From Gaiellasilicea sp963850995 (GTDB taxonomy: Bacteria; Actinomycetota; Thermoleophilia; Gaiellales; Gaiellaceae), in NCBI GenBank assembly GCA_963850995.1, contig CAWKNQ010000016.1, forward strand, positions 1 to 64,000: a stretch of DNA of 64,000 nt, written 5' to 3'. Below the pieces are notes generated by a model. It was not told where the DNA came from. It saw nothing but the letters and a program-made list of their open reading frames with translations, and made no database searches. Below are positions 9,008 through 17,243 of this stretch, in pieces; within the stretch, counting starts at the first letter, position 1; each line of letters begins with the position of its first letter. The translations under genes were made by a program, and so were the position numbers.

Positions 9008-9628
9008 TCAGGTCGCGGCCGACACCGACCAGATCAGGAGGTCGAGGATCCGCACCTCGGTCAGCCGGTACCCGCGGCTCGCGAGCTCTCGCTGGATCTC
9101 TCGCAGGGCCGACCGGTTGTCGTCCACGTCTCGCTTGTAGCTGCGGACGAGCGCGGTGGCGCGCTCGCCGAACGACCCTGACGAGCCCGCCCCAGGATCG
9201 TCACTCGTCAGGTACGCCTGCACGACGCTGTCGAGCATCGGAATCAACGCCGGCCGTTTCGGATGCAGCGCCTTCGTCATCTTCGAGAAGCCGATCCCGC
9301 GGATGTCCGCGAACGCGTCGAAGAGCCGCGTCAGAGGAATCCACGGGATCGAGCTCGCCGCGTCCGTCAGCGAGGCATCGGGGTGGATCGTGCGCAAGGC
9401 GCGTTCGATCTCGCCGCGGCGTTCGAGAATCGCCGCGATCTCGGCCGCCGAGATGCGGGCACCGCCGCGGTTCGCCAGCCGCAGGTCACTCTCGTCGAAC
9501 GATGCGACGCCCGAGATGCCGTGGGCCTCGTAGCTCGAATACGCCTCGAGGAACTCGAGCGCCAACTCGAGCGCACTCTCGACCTCGACACCGCCACGAA
9601 GAGTGATCGCGGTCGTGATCGCTATCAC
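9008..9628 (-). CDS. Conserved protein, DUF6308-like
   Basis: 206 aa, all soluble. 'IRGIGFSKMTKALHPKRPAL' and 'PMLDSVVQAYL' resemble DUF6308 proteins of actinobacteria, a family without assigned function. I use the GTG at 9628, which overlaps the TGA of the upstream tfoX-like gene (GTGA); the open frame extends further but would overlap that gene. The overlap implies co-translation with the TfoX-domain protein. Confidence 0.6.
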   Translation of the reverse strand: MIAITTAITLRGGVEVESALELALEFLEAYSSYEAHGISGVASFDESDLRLANRGGARISAAEIAAILERRGEIERALRTIHPDASLTDAASSIPWIPLTRLFDAFADIRGIGFSKMTKALHPKRPALIPMLDSVVQAYLTSDDPGAGSSGSFGERATALVRSYKRDVDDNRSALREIQRELASRGYRLTEVRILDLLIWSVSAAT

Positions 9629-9957
9629 TTCGCCGGCAGCGAGCCGGCGTAGGTCGTGCCCAGGTCGACCCATTTGGCGAGCTCGCGCTTGGTGCGCACG
9701 TCTTCCGCGTCGACGCGCAGCCATCCCTGCATCTGCCGGCCACGCATCTCCATCAGACGAGCGTTCGTCGTCGCGACGAGCGTGTCCGACTGCGCCGGGT
9801 CGACGCGAACCAGGACTCCACCTTGCCCGCTTGCTGCGATCGCCATGTTGCCGCCGATGAGAAACGCGAGCCCGCCGAACATCTTCTGCTCGGTCAGTCC
9901 GGGCTCGGTGCCGATCAGTTCGCGGATGCGATCTGCGAGCTCCTCGTCATAGGCCAC
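9625..9957 (-). CDS. TfoX/Sxy N-terminal domain protein
   Basis: 110 aa, one TfoX-N domain: 'MAYDEELADRIRELIG', 'TEQKMFGGLAFLIGGNMA', 'GWLRVDAEDVRTKRELAKWV'. Members contain only this domain in actinobacteria and their role in competence is not established. GTG start. First gene of a two-gene unit with the DUF6308-like gene. Confidence 0.85.
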   Translation of the reverse strand: MAYDEELADRIRELIGTEPGLTEQKMFGGLAFLIGGNMAIAASGQGGVLVRVDPAQSDTLVATTNARLMEMRGRQMQGWLRVDAEDVRTKRELAKWVDLGTTYAGSLPAK

Positions 9958-10000
9958 GGCAACGATCGTACGGCACCACGCCCGGCTACCCGTCCGCGGT

Positions 10001-10570
10001 TCACGACGCGTACGTCAATCGAACCTGACCCGACACGAGCGGCTTCGCGTCGAGTAGCTGCAGCAGCCGCTCCTTCACGTCGTCGAAGAGCGCCTTTCCG
10101 CCACCGAGGACGATCGGATGCACGTCGAGTCGAAGCTCGTCGACGATGCCCCGGTTCATCAGGCTCGAGATGAGTCTCGCTCCCCCGACGGCGTAGATGT
10201 CCTTTCCAGGCTGCTCTTTCAGAGCCCGGATCTCCTCGACGTCACGAACGATCCGAGTCGTCTTCCACGACACGGTGTCGAGCGTCGTCGACAAGACGAC
10301 GTGAGGGGTGGCGTGCGCGAAGCGCGCGTATTCGATCTCGCCCGCGGACGCGGGCCTTCCGCTGAACGGCAACGCACTCTGCGGGTCGGCGTGCACCGCG
10401 CTCCAGTACTGCTCGTAGTCCGGGTACATGCCGCCGCCGAGAACCAGGGCGTCGATCTGCGGCATCAGATCGAAGGTGTCCTCCCAGCTGTCGACCCAGT
10501 CGACCTCTCCGTTCGGGCCTTCGATGAACCCGTCCAGAGACACTCGGAATGCGGCGATGAGCTTCCTCAT
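10001..10570 (-). CDS. Dihydrofolate reductase family protein (RibD C-terminal type)
   Basis: 189 aa, full family length. 'RKLIAAFRVSLDGFIEGPNG' at the N-terminus, 'DIYAVGGARLISSLMNRG' and 'IVLGGGKALFDDV' mark the NADPH-binding RibD-C fold. The start lies 1 nt past the stop of the ArsR-SRPBCC gene (AAAGGAG lies inside that gene's end), so the two are coupled. Such pairs are common in actinobacteria; the substrate is not known. Confidence 0.85.
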   Translation of the reverse strand: MRKLIAAFRVSLDGFIEGPNGEVDWVDSWEDTFDLMPQIDALVLGGGMYPDYEQYWSAVHADPQSALPFSGRPASAGEIEYARFAHATPHVVLSTTLDTVSWKTTRIVRDVEEIRALKEQPGKDIYAVGGARLISSLMNRGIVDELRLDVHPIVLGGGKALFDDVKERLLQLLDAKPLVSGQVRLTYAS

Positions 10571-10571
10571 G

Positions 10572-11399
10572 TCAACTCCTTTCCTTTGTGGCGAAGGTCT
10601 CGCCGGTTTCGAGCAGCGTCTTGAGCTCGGAGAGGACGTGCGGCCAGCCTCCGCTGACCAGCTCGACGACGGTGCTCCCCTGCTCGAAGCCGTCGTGGAC
10701 GACGGTCAGCTTGCACAGCTCGTCGAGCGGTTCGATCTCGAACGTGACCTTCGATCGGGGCTCGGCGGCCGCCTTGGCGAGCACCTCGTCGCTGAGCACG
10801 TCGTGGACTTCGGCCAGCTCGGGCGTGAAGGTGTGCCAGGTGTAGGAGAGACGGCGATACGGGTCGGATTCGAGGACGACCTGCTCGGGGTCGGCGATCC
10901 TGACCCCGTGGTTGTGCCAGGTGATCGTCGAGCCGACCTGCCAGTCGGTCTCGAAGGTCGTCTTCCAGTAGCGCTCGGTGAAGGCCGGCTCGGTCAGCGC
11001 CTGCCAGAGCCGTTCGGGAGTCGTCTTGATGTAAGTGCTGTAGGCAAACGTGGGCTTCTGCATCGGGGTCTCCTCCAGTGCTCGTTTCAGATCTGCCAGG
11101 ACTCGGACCCGCCCCTGGTCGTAGCGGTTGATCCAGCGTTCGGACATCTCGTTGATGGGCGCCGCGTTGAGGTAGTGGAGCTTCTCGCGGCCCCGCCGCA
11201 CCGTGGTCACGAGATTGGCCGCCTCGAGCAGCGCCAGGTGCTTGCTGACCGACTGCCGTGCCATCTCCAGCCCGGCGCAGAGCTCACGCAGCGTCTGCCC
11301 GTTGCGGTCGTTCAGCCGGTCCAGCAGGAGGCGCCTGCTCGGATCGGCCAGCGCCCGAAACACCTCGTCCAGCTCGTCTCGTTCGTAATAGGCAGCCAT
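10572..11399 (-). CDS. ArsR-type HTH fused to SRPBCC (AHSA1) domain
   Basis: 275 aa. N-terminal ArsR winged helix (res. 1-100): 'RALADPSRRLLLDRLNDRNG', 'MARQSVSKHLALLEAANLV'. C-terminal AHSA1/SRPBCC domain (about 115-270): 'YIKTTPERLWQALTEPAFTE', 'GGWPHVLSELKTLLETGE'. Usually these are two neighbouring genes; here they form one protein, so the hydrophobic pocket may act as ligand sensor for the repressor half. A consensus promoter and palindrome sit right before the ATG, suggesting autoregulation of the operon with the RibD-like gene. Confidence 0.9.
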   Translation of the reverse strand: MAAYYERDELDEVFRALADPSRRLLLDRLNDRNGQTLRELCAGLEMARQSVSKHLALLEAANLVTTVRRGREKLHYLNAAPINEMSERWINRYDQGRVRVLADLKRALEETPMQKPTFAYSTYIKTTPERLWQALTEPAFTERYWKTTFETDWQVGSTITWHNHGVRIADPEQVVLESDPYRRLSYTWHTFTPELAEVHDVLSDEVLAKAAAEPRSKVTFEIEPLDELCKLTVVHDGFEQGSTVVELVSGGWPHVLSELKTLLETGETFATKERS

Positions 11400-11404
11400 T
11401 CGGA

Positions 11405-11419
11405 TGCCTATTATAGGCA
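11405..11419. promoter_or_regulatory. Operator palindrome of the ArsR-SRPBCC operon
   Basis: TGCCTA-TTA-TAGGCA, perfect arms, covering the -10 box. Likely binding site of the ArsR domain encoded downstream. Confidence 0.65.
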
Positions 11420-11439
11420 GCCTTGCGGCTGCATGTCAA
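11410..11439 (-). promoter_or_regulatory. Consensus promoter of the ArsR-SRPBCC operon
   Basis: Minus strand -35 TTGACA (11434-11439), 18-nt spacer, -10 TATAAT (11410-11415). The ATG is 10 nt beyond the -10 box, so the transcript is essentially leaderless. Confidence 0.75.
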
Positions 11440-11482
11440 GGATGGTCAGGCGAGGACGATTTCCTACAGGCGGTCCGCTGAC

Positions 11483-12191
11483 CTAGGCGGCGGAACCGAC
11501 GAGACCGAGTCGCTCGACGAGACGCTCGAGCTGCCACGCGCGCTCTGCGGCGAACCCGACCTCGTATCCCTCCGGGTGGAGGCCCGCCGTCGAGTGGGCG
11601 ACGATGAAGGCCACGTTCGCGGCGACCGCTCCGTGCGTAGGGCGACCGGCGACGACGGCCTCGATGTGCGAGCGCAGCTGCGGCTCGCGGGCCTCGAGGC
11701 GACGACCCTCGGCGAGCGCCGTCGTGTCGGCGGCCATGAGCACGAGACCGCCGATCTCCGCCGGCAGCTGTGCTGCGAGCCCCGGTGCGGCCTTCACGAA
11801 GCCCTCGACGTCGAGGCCCTCGAGCTTCCGCGCCTCGTCCTCGTAACCCTCCACGCGCAGCGCTTCGACCACGTGCTCGCGCCCTCTGCGCCGCGCACGC
11901 GCGAGAGAAGTCGCGGGCCGCGGCATCGTTCCAGGCCGTCACGCGCTCCAGGAGCCGGCCACGCTGGGCGACGAGCACCTGACCGTCGTCCTCGACGATG
12001 CCGGCGAGCTCGCAGGTCCACAGCTCGTCGTCGATCCAACCGAGGAGCCCCTCGGCGTGGAGAGCGTGGATCCCCGACCGGCACCGCTCGACCTCCTCCG
12101 CGTCCGCCTCGAGCCAGGTTCCCGGCTCCGGCCAGCTGACCCCGCTGAAGAGCCCGACGCGATCGGCCGAGAGGAACTTGTACGCGATCAC
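11483..12191 (-). pseudogene. DUF7666-like conserved protein, one frame change
   Basis: Begins 'IAYKFLSADRVGLFSGVSWP' and has 'CRSGIHALHAEGLLGWIDDE', typical of an actinobacterial hypothetical family. The frame changes at about 11890; removing one base joins 'AARDFSRACA' to 'RGREHVVEALRVEGYEDEA', and the protein ends '..LERLVERLGLVGSAA'. About 235 aa. GTG start at 12191 overlaps the anti-sigma stop (GTGA), so it is the third gene of the sigma/anti-sigma operon. Its function, perhaps linked to that stress response, is unknown. Confidence 0.65.
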
Positions 12192-12424
12192 TCGACCCGC
12201 TTCCAGTCACGGAACGCGGCGAGGAGGTGCTGCTCCATCGCCGGCGGGATGTCCTCCTCACGCAGCTCTCCGACGAGCGCGACCGTCGTCCTCATCTGGT
12301 CGAGGAACGAACGGCACGGCGGGCAGATCGAAACATGCTCCTCGAAGCGGCGACGCTCGGCCGGGGTGAGACGACCTTCGTTGTAGTCAGTGACGAGCTT
12401 GACGATGTCGGCGCAGGTCAGCAT
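12188..12424 (-). CDS. Zinc-finger anti-sigma factor (ZAS type)
   Basis: 78 aa, soluble. The H-x3-C-x2-C zinc motif is 'HVSICPPC' (His30, Cys34, Cys37). Its ATG at 12422-12424 overlaps the end of the sigma gene, the usual arrangement for a cognate pair. It should bind and hold the ECF sigma factor inactive in the cytosol. There is no membrane segment, unlike many ZAS proteins. Confidence 0.85.
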   Translation of the reverse strand: MLTCADIVKLVTDYNEGRLTPAERRRFEEHVSICPPCRSFLDQMRTTVALVGELREEDIPPAMEQHLLAAFRDWKRVE

Positions 12425-13083
12425 CGCTCCGTTCCTTCGTCGAGGTACCGCTCGATCGCGGCGCGTGCAGAGGCTCGCGCGCGGTGCAAGAGAACTCGCT
12501 GGTTGCCGTCTGCGACGCCAAGATACTCGCAGACCTCTCCCGAGGCCCAGCCCTCGACATCGCGAAGCGTGATCACTGCTCTTTGCATTCGTGGCAGCGC
12601 ATCGATCGCTTCGAGAAGGGCCGTGCGCACCTCGCTCGCCAGCAGGCGCTCCTCGGGAAGGTCGTCCCAGCGCGGCACTGCGCTCGACCACATGCCGGCC
12701 CACCGGCCTCCGTCGAAGAACCGGTCGCGACTCACGCCCAGATCGTCGCCCGACGCCTCGTCGGCCGCGAGCTCGGACAGCGGCACGAGCCGTTGCTCCT
12801 GCTCGGCGCGCCTTCTCGCACAGTTGCCGAGAATCGCGTAGATCCACGTCCGAAGCGACGATCTCGCCTCGAACTCGTCGAGGCCTCGCACGACGTTCAG
12901 CCACGTCTCCTGGACCACGTCTTCGGCCACCTCGCGGCGCGAGACGAACACCATCGCGACCCGCGTCATCGACGGCGAGTGCCTGCGAACGAGCGCGGAG
13001 AAGGCCTCCTCGTTTCCGTCCCGCAACTGGGCGAGGGTTTGCTCCTCCGTGCGTTCGGCCGCGACGGTCTGCGACCCGACCAC
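12418..13083 (-). CDS. ECF RNA polymerase sigma factor with adjacent anti-sigma
   Basis: 221 aa. Sigma2 region 'AFSALVRRHSPSMTRVAMVF' with 'AEDVVQETWLNVVRGL', and sigma4 'LPRMQRAVITLRDVEGWASG' plus 'EVCEYLGVADGNQRVLLHRA'. GTG start at 13083. It heads an operon with the zinc anti-sigma factor and the DUF7666-like gene and is divergent from a second ECF sigma gene only 50 bp away. Confidence 0.9.
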   Translation of the reverse strand: MVGSQTVAAERTEEQTLAQLRDGNEEAFSALVRRHSPSMTRVAMVFVSRREVAEDVVQETWLNVVRGLDEFEARSSLRTWIYAILGNCARRRAEQEQRLVPLSELAADEASGDDLGVSRDRFFDGGRWAGMWSSAVPRWDDLPEERLLASEVRTALLEAIDALPRMQRAVITLRDVEGWASGEVCEYLGVADGNQRVLLHRARASARAAIERYLDEGTERC

Positions 13084-13133
13084 GGCCGAACGGTACCCGT
13101 AACACCCGAACCGGTCGCGTCTCTACCGTTGGT

Positions 13134-13709
13134 ATGGCCGGTTCAAGCCATGACGACGACGATCTGCTCGCCGCGTGCGCAGAGGGTGACGAGCGCGCGT
13201 TGGGCTCGCTCTACGACCGGTACGGGAAGGTCGCCTACGGTCTCGCGCTGCGGGTCCTGCGCGACTCCGCCCTCGCGGAAGACGCCGTCCAGGAGGCGTT
13301 CCTCGCGGTGTGGCGGCAGGCGGCGACGTTCGACCGCTCTCGCGGACGGGCGTCGTCCTGGATTCTCACCCTGGCGCACCGGCGGGCTGTCGACCTCGTG
13401 CGCCGCCAAGCGCGCTTCAACGCGCTTCCCGACCAGCTCGAGGTGATGGGACCCCCGGCGCTCGTCGCCGAGAGCGCCGACGACGACGTCGAACTTCGAG
13501 AGGCGCGACGCGAGGTTCACGCCGCGCTGGCAACGCTGTCGAGTGCCGAGCGCGAAGTGCTCGAGCTCGCCTACTGGGGCGGTCTGACCCAGTCGGAGAT
13601 CGCGACCGCGCTCGACATCCCGCCCGGAACGGTGAAGAGCCGGACGTTCAGTGCTTTGGCACGTCTACGCGAGGCGCTGAGAGAGCGGCCCAAGCTAACG
13701 GCAGTCTAG
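13134..13709 (+). CDS. ECF RNA polymerase sigma factor, SigK-like
   Basis: 191 aa from ATG 13134. Sigma2 'ALGSLYDRYGKVAYGLALRV' and 'AEDAVQEAFLAVWRQAATFD'; sigma4 'LAYWGGLTQSEIATALDIPP' with 'GTVKSRTFSALARLREAL'. The length and motifs fit the SigK/ECF19 style group. No RskA-like anti-sigma gene follows; instead there is a tiny membrane ORF and an MMPL transporter on the same strand. Confidence 0.9.
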   Translation: MAGSSHDDDDLLAACAEGDERALGSLYDRYGKVAYGLALRVLRDSALAEDAVQEAFLAVWRQAATFDRSRGRASSWILTLAHRRAVDLVRRQARFNALPDQLEVMGPPALVAESADDDVELREARREVHAALATLSSAEREVLELAYWGGLTQSEIATALDIPPGTVKSRTFSALARLREALRERPKLTAV

Positions 13710-13829
13710 GTGCTCGACGCCGCCTGCCTCGTCGCCGGCGTCATCATGGTCGCTGTGCACGTCCTGCATCGATCGGACGTACGCCGACAGAAGCGCGCCG
13801 GGGGCATCGCGCCGAGCGGCGCTGGGTAA
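13710..13829 (+). CDS. Possible 39-aa single-membrane-segment peptide
   Basis: GTG directly after the sigma-factor stop codon. The peptide has one hydrophobic stretch, 'ACLVAGVIMVAVHVL', followed by basic residues. No known family. Its position after an ECF gene that lacks an anti-sigma gene makes it worth noting, but it may be chance. Confidence 0.3.
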   Translation: MLDAACLVAGVIMVAVHVLHRSDVRRQKRAGGIAPSGAG

Positions 13830-13838
13830 CCGCTGCGA

Positions 13839-16007
13839 ATGATGTCGACCGAGCGTCTCGCGCGAGCCTGTGCCCGCCGCCCGTGGACGACGGTCGCCGC
13901 CTGGGTGCTCGCGCTCGTCCTGGGAATCGCGACGATCGGTGCGCTCCTCGACTTGACGAGCGAGGGCGAGCTCACGTCGAACCCGGAGTCCGAGCGTGGC
14001 TACGAGGCGATCGGCCGCCACTCCCCGCCCGATCCGAACGAGGAATACGTCAACGAGCTCATCCTCGTGCGTTCCGCGACCTCGACCGTGGACGACCCGG
14101 CCTTCCGGGACAAGGTGGGCGCGATCTTCGCCGAGGTCGAGTCGAGCGGAGTCGCCAACAACGCGGAGAGCTTCTACGAGTCGGAGGACGCGTCGCTCGT
14201 CTCGGCAGATCGCAGCGCGACGCTGATCCCAGTCGGGCTCCGCGGCGACTGCGAGGCGGGAGCGGCCACGCTGGCCGGAATCGTCGAAGCCGCCGACGGA
14301 GGCGCGTTCGACGTCTTCCTGTCGGGCGAGTGCAGCGCCGACAACGACCTCAACGAGATCCTCGACGCGGACCTGAAGACCGGCGAGCTCTACTTCGGCC
14401 TGCCCGCCGCGCTCGTCATCCTCGTCCTCGTCTTCGGCACGCTCGTCGCGGCGATCGTGCCGCTGGTCGTCGCCCTCTTTTCGATCGGGGTCGCGCTCGG
14501 GCTCGCCGCGATCTTCAGCCAGGGATTCGACCTCTCGGTGTTCCTGTTCCAGATGACGACGGTGATGGGGCTCGCGATCGCCGCCGACTACGGCCTCTTC
14601 ATCGTGTCGCGCTACCGGGAGGAGCGAGCGGCCGGTCGCAACGAGCTCGACGCGATCGCGGCCACCGGAGCGACTGCCAATCGCGCCGTCCTCTTCAGCG
14701 GGCTGGCGTTCGTGCTCGCGATGTCGGGGCTCTTGCTCGTTCCCGATTCGGTCCTCCGCAGCCTCGGCGTCGGCGCGCTCACGGTCGGGCTGGTCGCAGT
14801 CTTCGCAGCGCTCACGCTGGTGCCGGCACTGCTCGGGCTCCTGGGCGATCGCGTGAACGCGCTCCGCATCCCGATCGTCGGTCGGGTGGTCGATTCCGCC
14901 GGCCGCGAGGGACGGCTGTGGTCAGGGATTGCGCGAGCCGTGATGCGGCGCCCGGTTCTCAGCCTCGTGCTCTCCGTCGGAGTCCTCCTCGCCGCCGCCG
15001 TGCCGGTCCTCGACCTGCGGCTCTCACAGCCGGGCCTGAGATCGTTCCCGGAGAGCGCGCCCTCGCGGCAGGGCTTCGCCGCGCTCGAGGAGGAGTTCGG
15101 CATCGGCACGGTCGACTCGGCGATCGTGGTCGTCGAGGGTGACGTCGGCGGCTCACCGGAGCTGCGCGCGGCGGTTCGCGAGCTCATGGGCACGCTCGGC
15201 GCGAACCCGTCGTTCCGGAACCCGGAGCTCGAGATCAGCCCGGACGAGCGGCTCGCCGTGATCGAGGCGCTGGTCGCAGGAGACAGTCGCGACCAGCGTG
15301 CTCTCGAGGCCGTGCAGCGGTTGCGCGACCAGGATGTCCCCGCGGCCTTCGACGGCCTCGACGCGGCGGTCTACGTGACGGGCGAGACGGCCGAAGAGCT
15401 CGACTACACGGAGCTGATGGAGACCTGGCTGCCGCGGATCATCGCGTTCGTCCTCCTCCTCAGCTTCATCCTGCTGACGATCGCGTTCCGCTCGATCGTG
15501 CTCGCGTTCAAGGCGATCGTGCTCAACCTGCTCTCAGTCGGCGCGGCGTACGGCCTGATGGTGCTCGTCTTCCAGAAGGGGGTCGGAAACGAGCTCTTCG
15601 GGCTCCGCGAGACCGAGCTCGTAAGCACGTGGGTGCCGCTCTTCCTCTTCTCGGTCCTGTTCGGGCTCTCCATGGACTACCACGTCTTCCTGCTCTCGCG
15701 GATCCGCGAGCGTTACCTGCAGACCGGCGACAACGAGGAGGCGGTGGTGCACGCGATCGGAACGACCGCGCGGGTGATCACAGGAGCCGCCTTGATCATC
15801 ATCGTCGTGTTCGCCGGCTTTGCGAGCGGCAACCTCTCGGAGACGCAGCAGGTCGGCTTCGGAGTCGGGGCCGCCCTCCTGATCGACGCGACGATCGTTC
15901 GCTGCGTCCTCGTCCCGGCGAGCATGAAGCTGCTCGGCGACTGGAACTGGTACCTGCCGAGCTGGCTGAAGTGGCTGCCCGACCCCCACGTCGAGCACGA
16001 ACCTTAG
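13839..16007 (+). CDS. MMPL/RND family transporter
   Basis: 722 aa with about 12 membrane helices in two repeats: TM1, an extracytoplasmic loop (about 35-175), five helices, and the same again. The family motifs 'LAIAADYGLFIVSRYREERA' and 'FGLSMDYHVFLLSRIRERYL' are intact. MMPL proteins export lipids and hydrophobic drugs by proton-motive force. It has no accessory protein gene nearby and sits downstream of an ECF sigma gene. A second MMPL gene lies at 50723-52912. Confidence 0.92.
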   Translation: MMSTERLARACARRPWTTVAAWVLALVLGIATIGALLDLTSEGELTSNPESERGYEAIGRHSPPDPNEEYVNELILVRSATSTVDDPAFRDKVGAIFAEVESSGVANNAESFYESEDASLVSADRSATLIPVGLRGDCEAGAATLAGIVEAADGGAFDVFLSGECSADNDLNEILDADLKTGELYFGLPAALVILVLVFGTLVAAIVPLVVALFSIGVALGLAAIFSQGFDLSVFLFQMTTVMGLAIAADYGLFIVSRYREERAAGRNELDAIAATGATANRAVLFSGLAFVLAMSGLLLVPDSVLRSLGVGALTVGLVAVFAALTLVPALLGLLGDRVNALRIPIVGRVVDSAGREGRLWSGIARAVMRRPVLSLVLSVGVLLAAAVPVLDLRLSQPGLRSFPESAPSRQGFAALEEEFGIGTVDSAIVVVEGDVGGSPELRAAVRELMGTLGANPSFRNPELEISPDERLAVIEALVAGDSRDQRALEAVQRLRDQDVPAAFDGLDAAVYVTGETAEELDYTELMETWLPRIIAFVLLLSFILLTIAFRSIVLAFKAIVLNLLSVGAAYGLMVLVFQKGVGNELFGLRETELVSTWVPLFLFSVLFGLSMDYHVFLLSRIRERYLQTGDNEEAVVHAIGTTARVITGAALIIIVVFAGFASGNLSETQQVGFGVGAALLIDATIVRCVLVPASMKLLGDWNWYLPSWLKWLPDPHVEHEP

Positions 16008-16027
16008 AGCCTCTCGACCCGGGGTGT

Positions 16028-16112
16028 GCTGGGTGGTGCGAGGCAAGGACGCAGGGAGCGTCGATATGCGGGCATATCGGGCGACTGAGGACGCCGCCTC
16101 GCGCCGCCCAGC
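16028..16112. repeat. 85-bp nested palindromic element between convergent genes
   Basis: Outer arms of 17 nt (16028-16044 and 16096-16112) pair fully if two G-U pairs are allowed. The centre holds CGATATGC-GG-GCATATCG (16062-16079), a perfect inner inverted repeat, and AGGACGC occurs as a direct repeat on both sides. It fills most of the gap between the MMPL and hydrolase stop codons. It may be a bidirectional terminator or a dispersed intergenic element. Confidence 0.65.
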
Positions 16113-16125
16113 GCGGCCCGGCGGC

Positions 16126-16791
16126 TCAGAGCTTCATTGCGTTAGAGGCTCTAGTGAGCTCGGCGGCGTATGCGTCGAGGCGTTCGGCCAGCTCGCCCGG
16201 ACGGCTGATGGTCACGTAGTGGCCACCGTCCATCTCGTCGGCCTCGATCCCGAGGCGCTCGCGGGCGTGGCGCCGCGCCCAGGCTGCCGTGAACATCCGG
16301 TCGTCGCGGCACAGGAGGTACCTCGTCGGCGTCTTCGGCCATCCACCGAGCGGCCACGGCTCCCGCAATGCTTTCGCGGCCTCGTCTCGCTCTCGCCGCT
16401 TCGCCTCGGCCGCGAGCTCCGGCGGGACATCGTGGTAGAAGACATCCTCGTACCCGCTCCCCGCGTAACCGACGTTCGCCCACCAGTCGTCGAAGACCTC
16501 TCCGGGCGACGGGATCATCCCGGCAACGAGGACGAGGAGATCGACCGGGATGCGCTCGCACACGAGCGGCGCGGTGAAGCCGCCGAGCGAGTGGCCAACG
16601 ACGATCACGTCACGACGTTCGCCGACCGCGTTGACGACGGCGTCCGCGTATTCCCGCCAGCCGGCCGACGCGTCCTCGCACGGAAGATCGACCGCCAGCG
16701 GCTCGTGTCCGCGCTCCTGCAACTCGGGCACGACCAGATGCCAGTCCCACGCGCTTCCGCCGCCGCCGTGGATCAGCGCGAGCGTCGCCAC
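16126..16791 (-). CDS. Alpha/beta hydrolase
   Basis: 221 aa, single hydrolase-fold domain. Oxyanion strand 'LALIHGGGGSAWDW', nucleophile elbow 'VVGHSLGGF' (Ser68), and a C-terminal 'MDGGHYVTISRPGEL' with the catalytic His. Resembles small salicylate esterase/acetone-cyanohydrin-type hydrolases. GTG start at 16791, 3 nt after the PIN gene's stop, so the two form an operon. Substrate unknown. Confidence 0.85.
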   Translation of the reverse strand: MATLALIHGGGGSAWDWHLVVPELQERGHEPLAVDLPCEDASAGWREYADAVVNAVGERRDVIVVGHSLGGFTAPLVCERIPVDLLVLVAGMIPSPGEVFDDWWANVGYAGSGYEDVFYHDVPPELAAEAKRRERDEAAKALREPWPLGGWPKTPTRYLLCRDDRMFTAAWARRHARERLGIEADEMDGGHYVTISRPGELAERLDAYAAELTRASNAMKL

Positions 16792-16794
16792 TTT

Positions 16795-17196
16795 CTAGGC
16801 TGTTTGCAGCGCCTCGATCGGCGCCGTTGGGACGATCCCTTCAACCCGGCGCGCTAGGTCCGCGTCCAGGGTGACGAACGCGTCTGCCTGCAGCTGTGTG
16901 AGCGCGACGTACTCGGCGTCGTAGGTCTCGGCCCACCCCAGCTGCTGGGCGAGGTCCCAGGCCCGACGCCGAAGCACGGCGTCGCCGAGAAGGCGAATCG
17001 GCATGGCCCAGATGCGGGTGAGCCGGTCGAACGCGACATCCGCCGGGATCTCGCCCCTGTGCACGGACTCGTGCAGGACCGACAGCGTCTGCGAGCGCAG
17101 GAGTGTCGGAGCAAGCATCTCGTGCTCGGCTCGGACCTCGATCCCCTCGCTGGCGAGGTGGAGTACCGCGCCGCAGTCGACGACGAACCTGGTCAC
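16795..17196 (-). CDS. PIN-domain protein (VapC-like), no antitoxin seen
   Basis: 133 aa. Acidic residues expected for the PIN active site are visible: Asp in 'FVVDCGAVL', Asp in 'TYDAEYVALTQL', and 'VTLDADLARRV'. VapC toxins are RNases, normally encoded just after a VapB antitoxin. Here the upstream 47 bp hold no antitoxin, and the downstream partner is a hydrolase, so it may be a solitary PIN RNase or have lost its antitoxin. Confidence 0.8.
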   Translation of the reverse strand: MTRFVVDCGAVLHLASEGIEVRAEHEMLAPTLLRSQTLSVLHESVHRGEIPADVAFDRLTRIWAMPIRLLGDAVLRRRAWDLAQQLGWAETYDAEYVALTQLQADAFVTLDADLARRVEGIVPTAPIEALQTA

Positions 17197-17228
17197 GCTC
17201 CGTCATCTTCACACAGGAGGTACGCGCC

Positions 17229-17234
17229 TACAAT
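17229..17234 (+). promoter_or_regulatory. Possible -10 box of the LuxR gene, leaderless
   Basis: TACAAT lies 9 nt before the ATG at 17244. Upstream match to a -35 box is weak (TCTTCA at 17-nt spacing). Confidence 0.35.
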
Positions 17235-17243
17235 CGTTAGTCG

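Noticed and set aside
13084..13133. ECF-type promoter between the two divergent sigma genes (GTAAC ... CGTC)
   Set aside because: The spacing between the candidate boxes is 14 nt, too short for a typical ECF promoter, and the boxes are weak.
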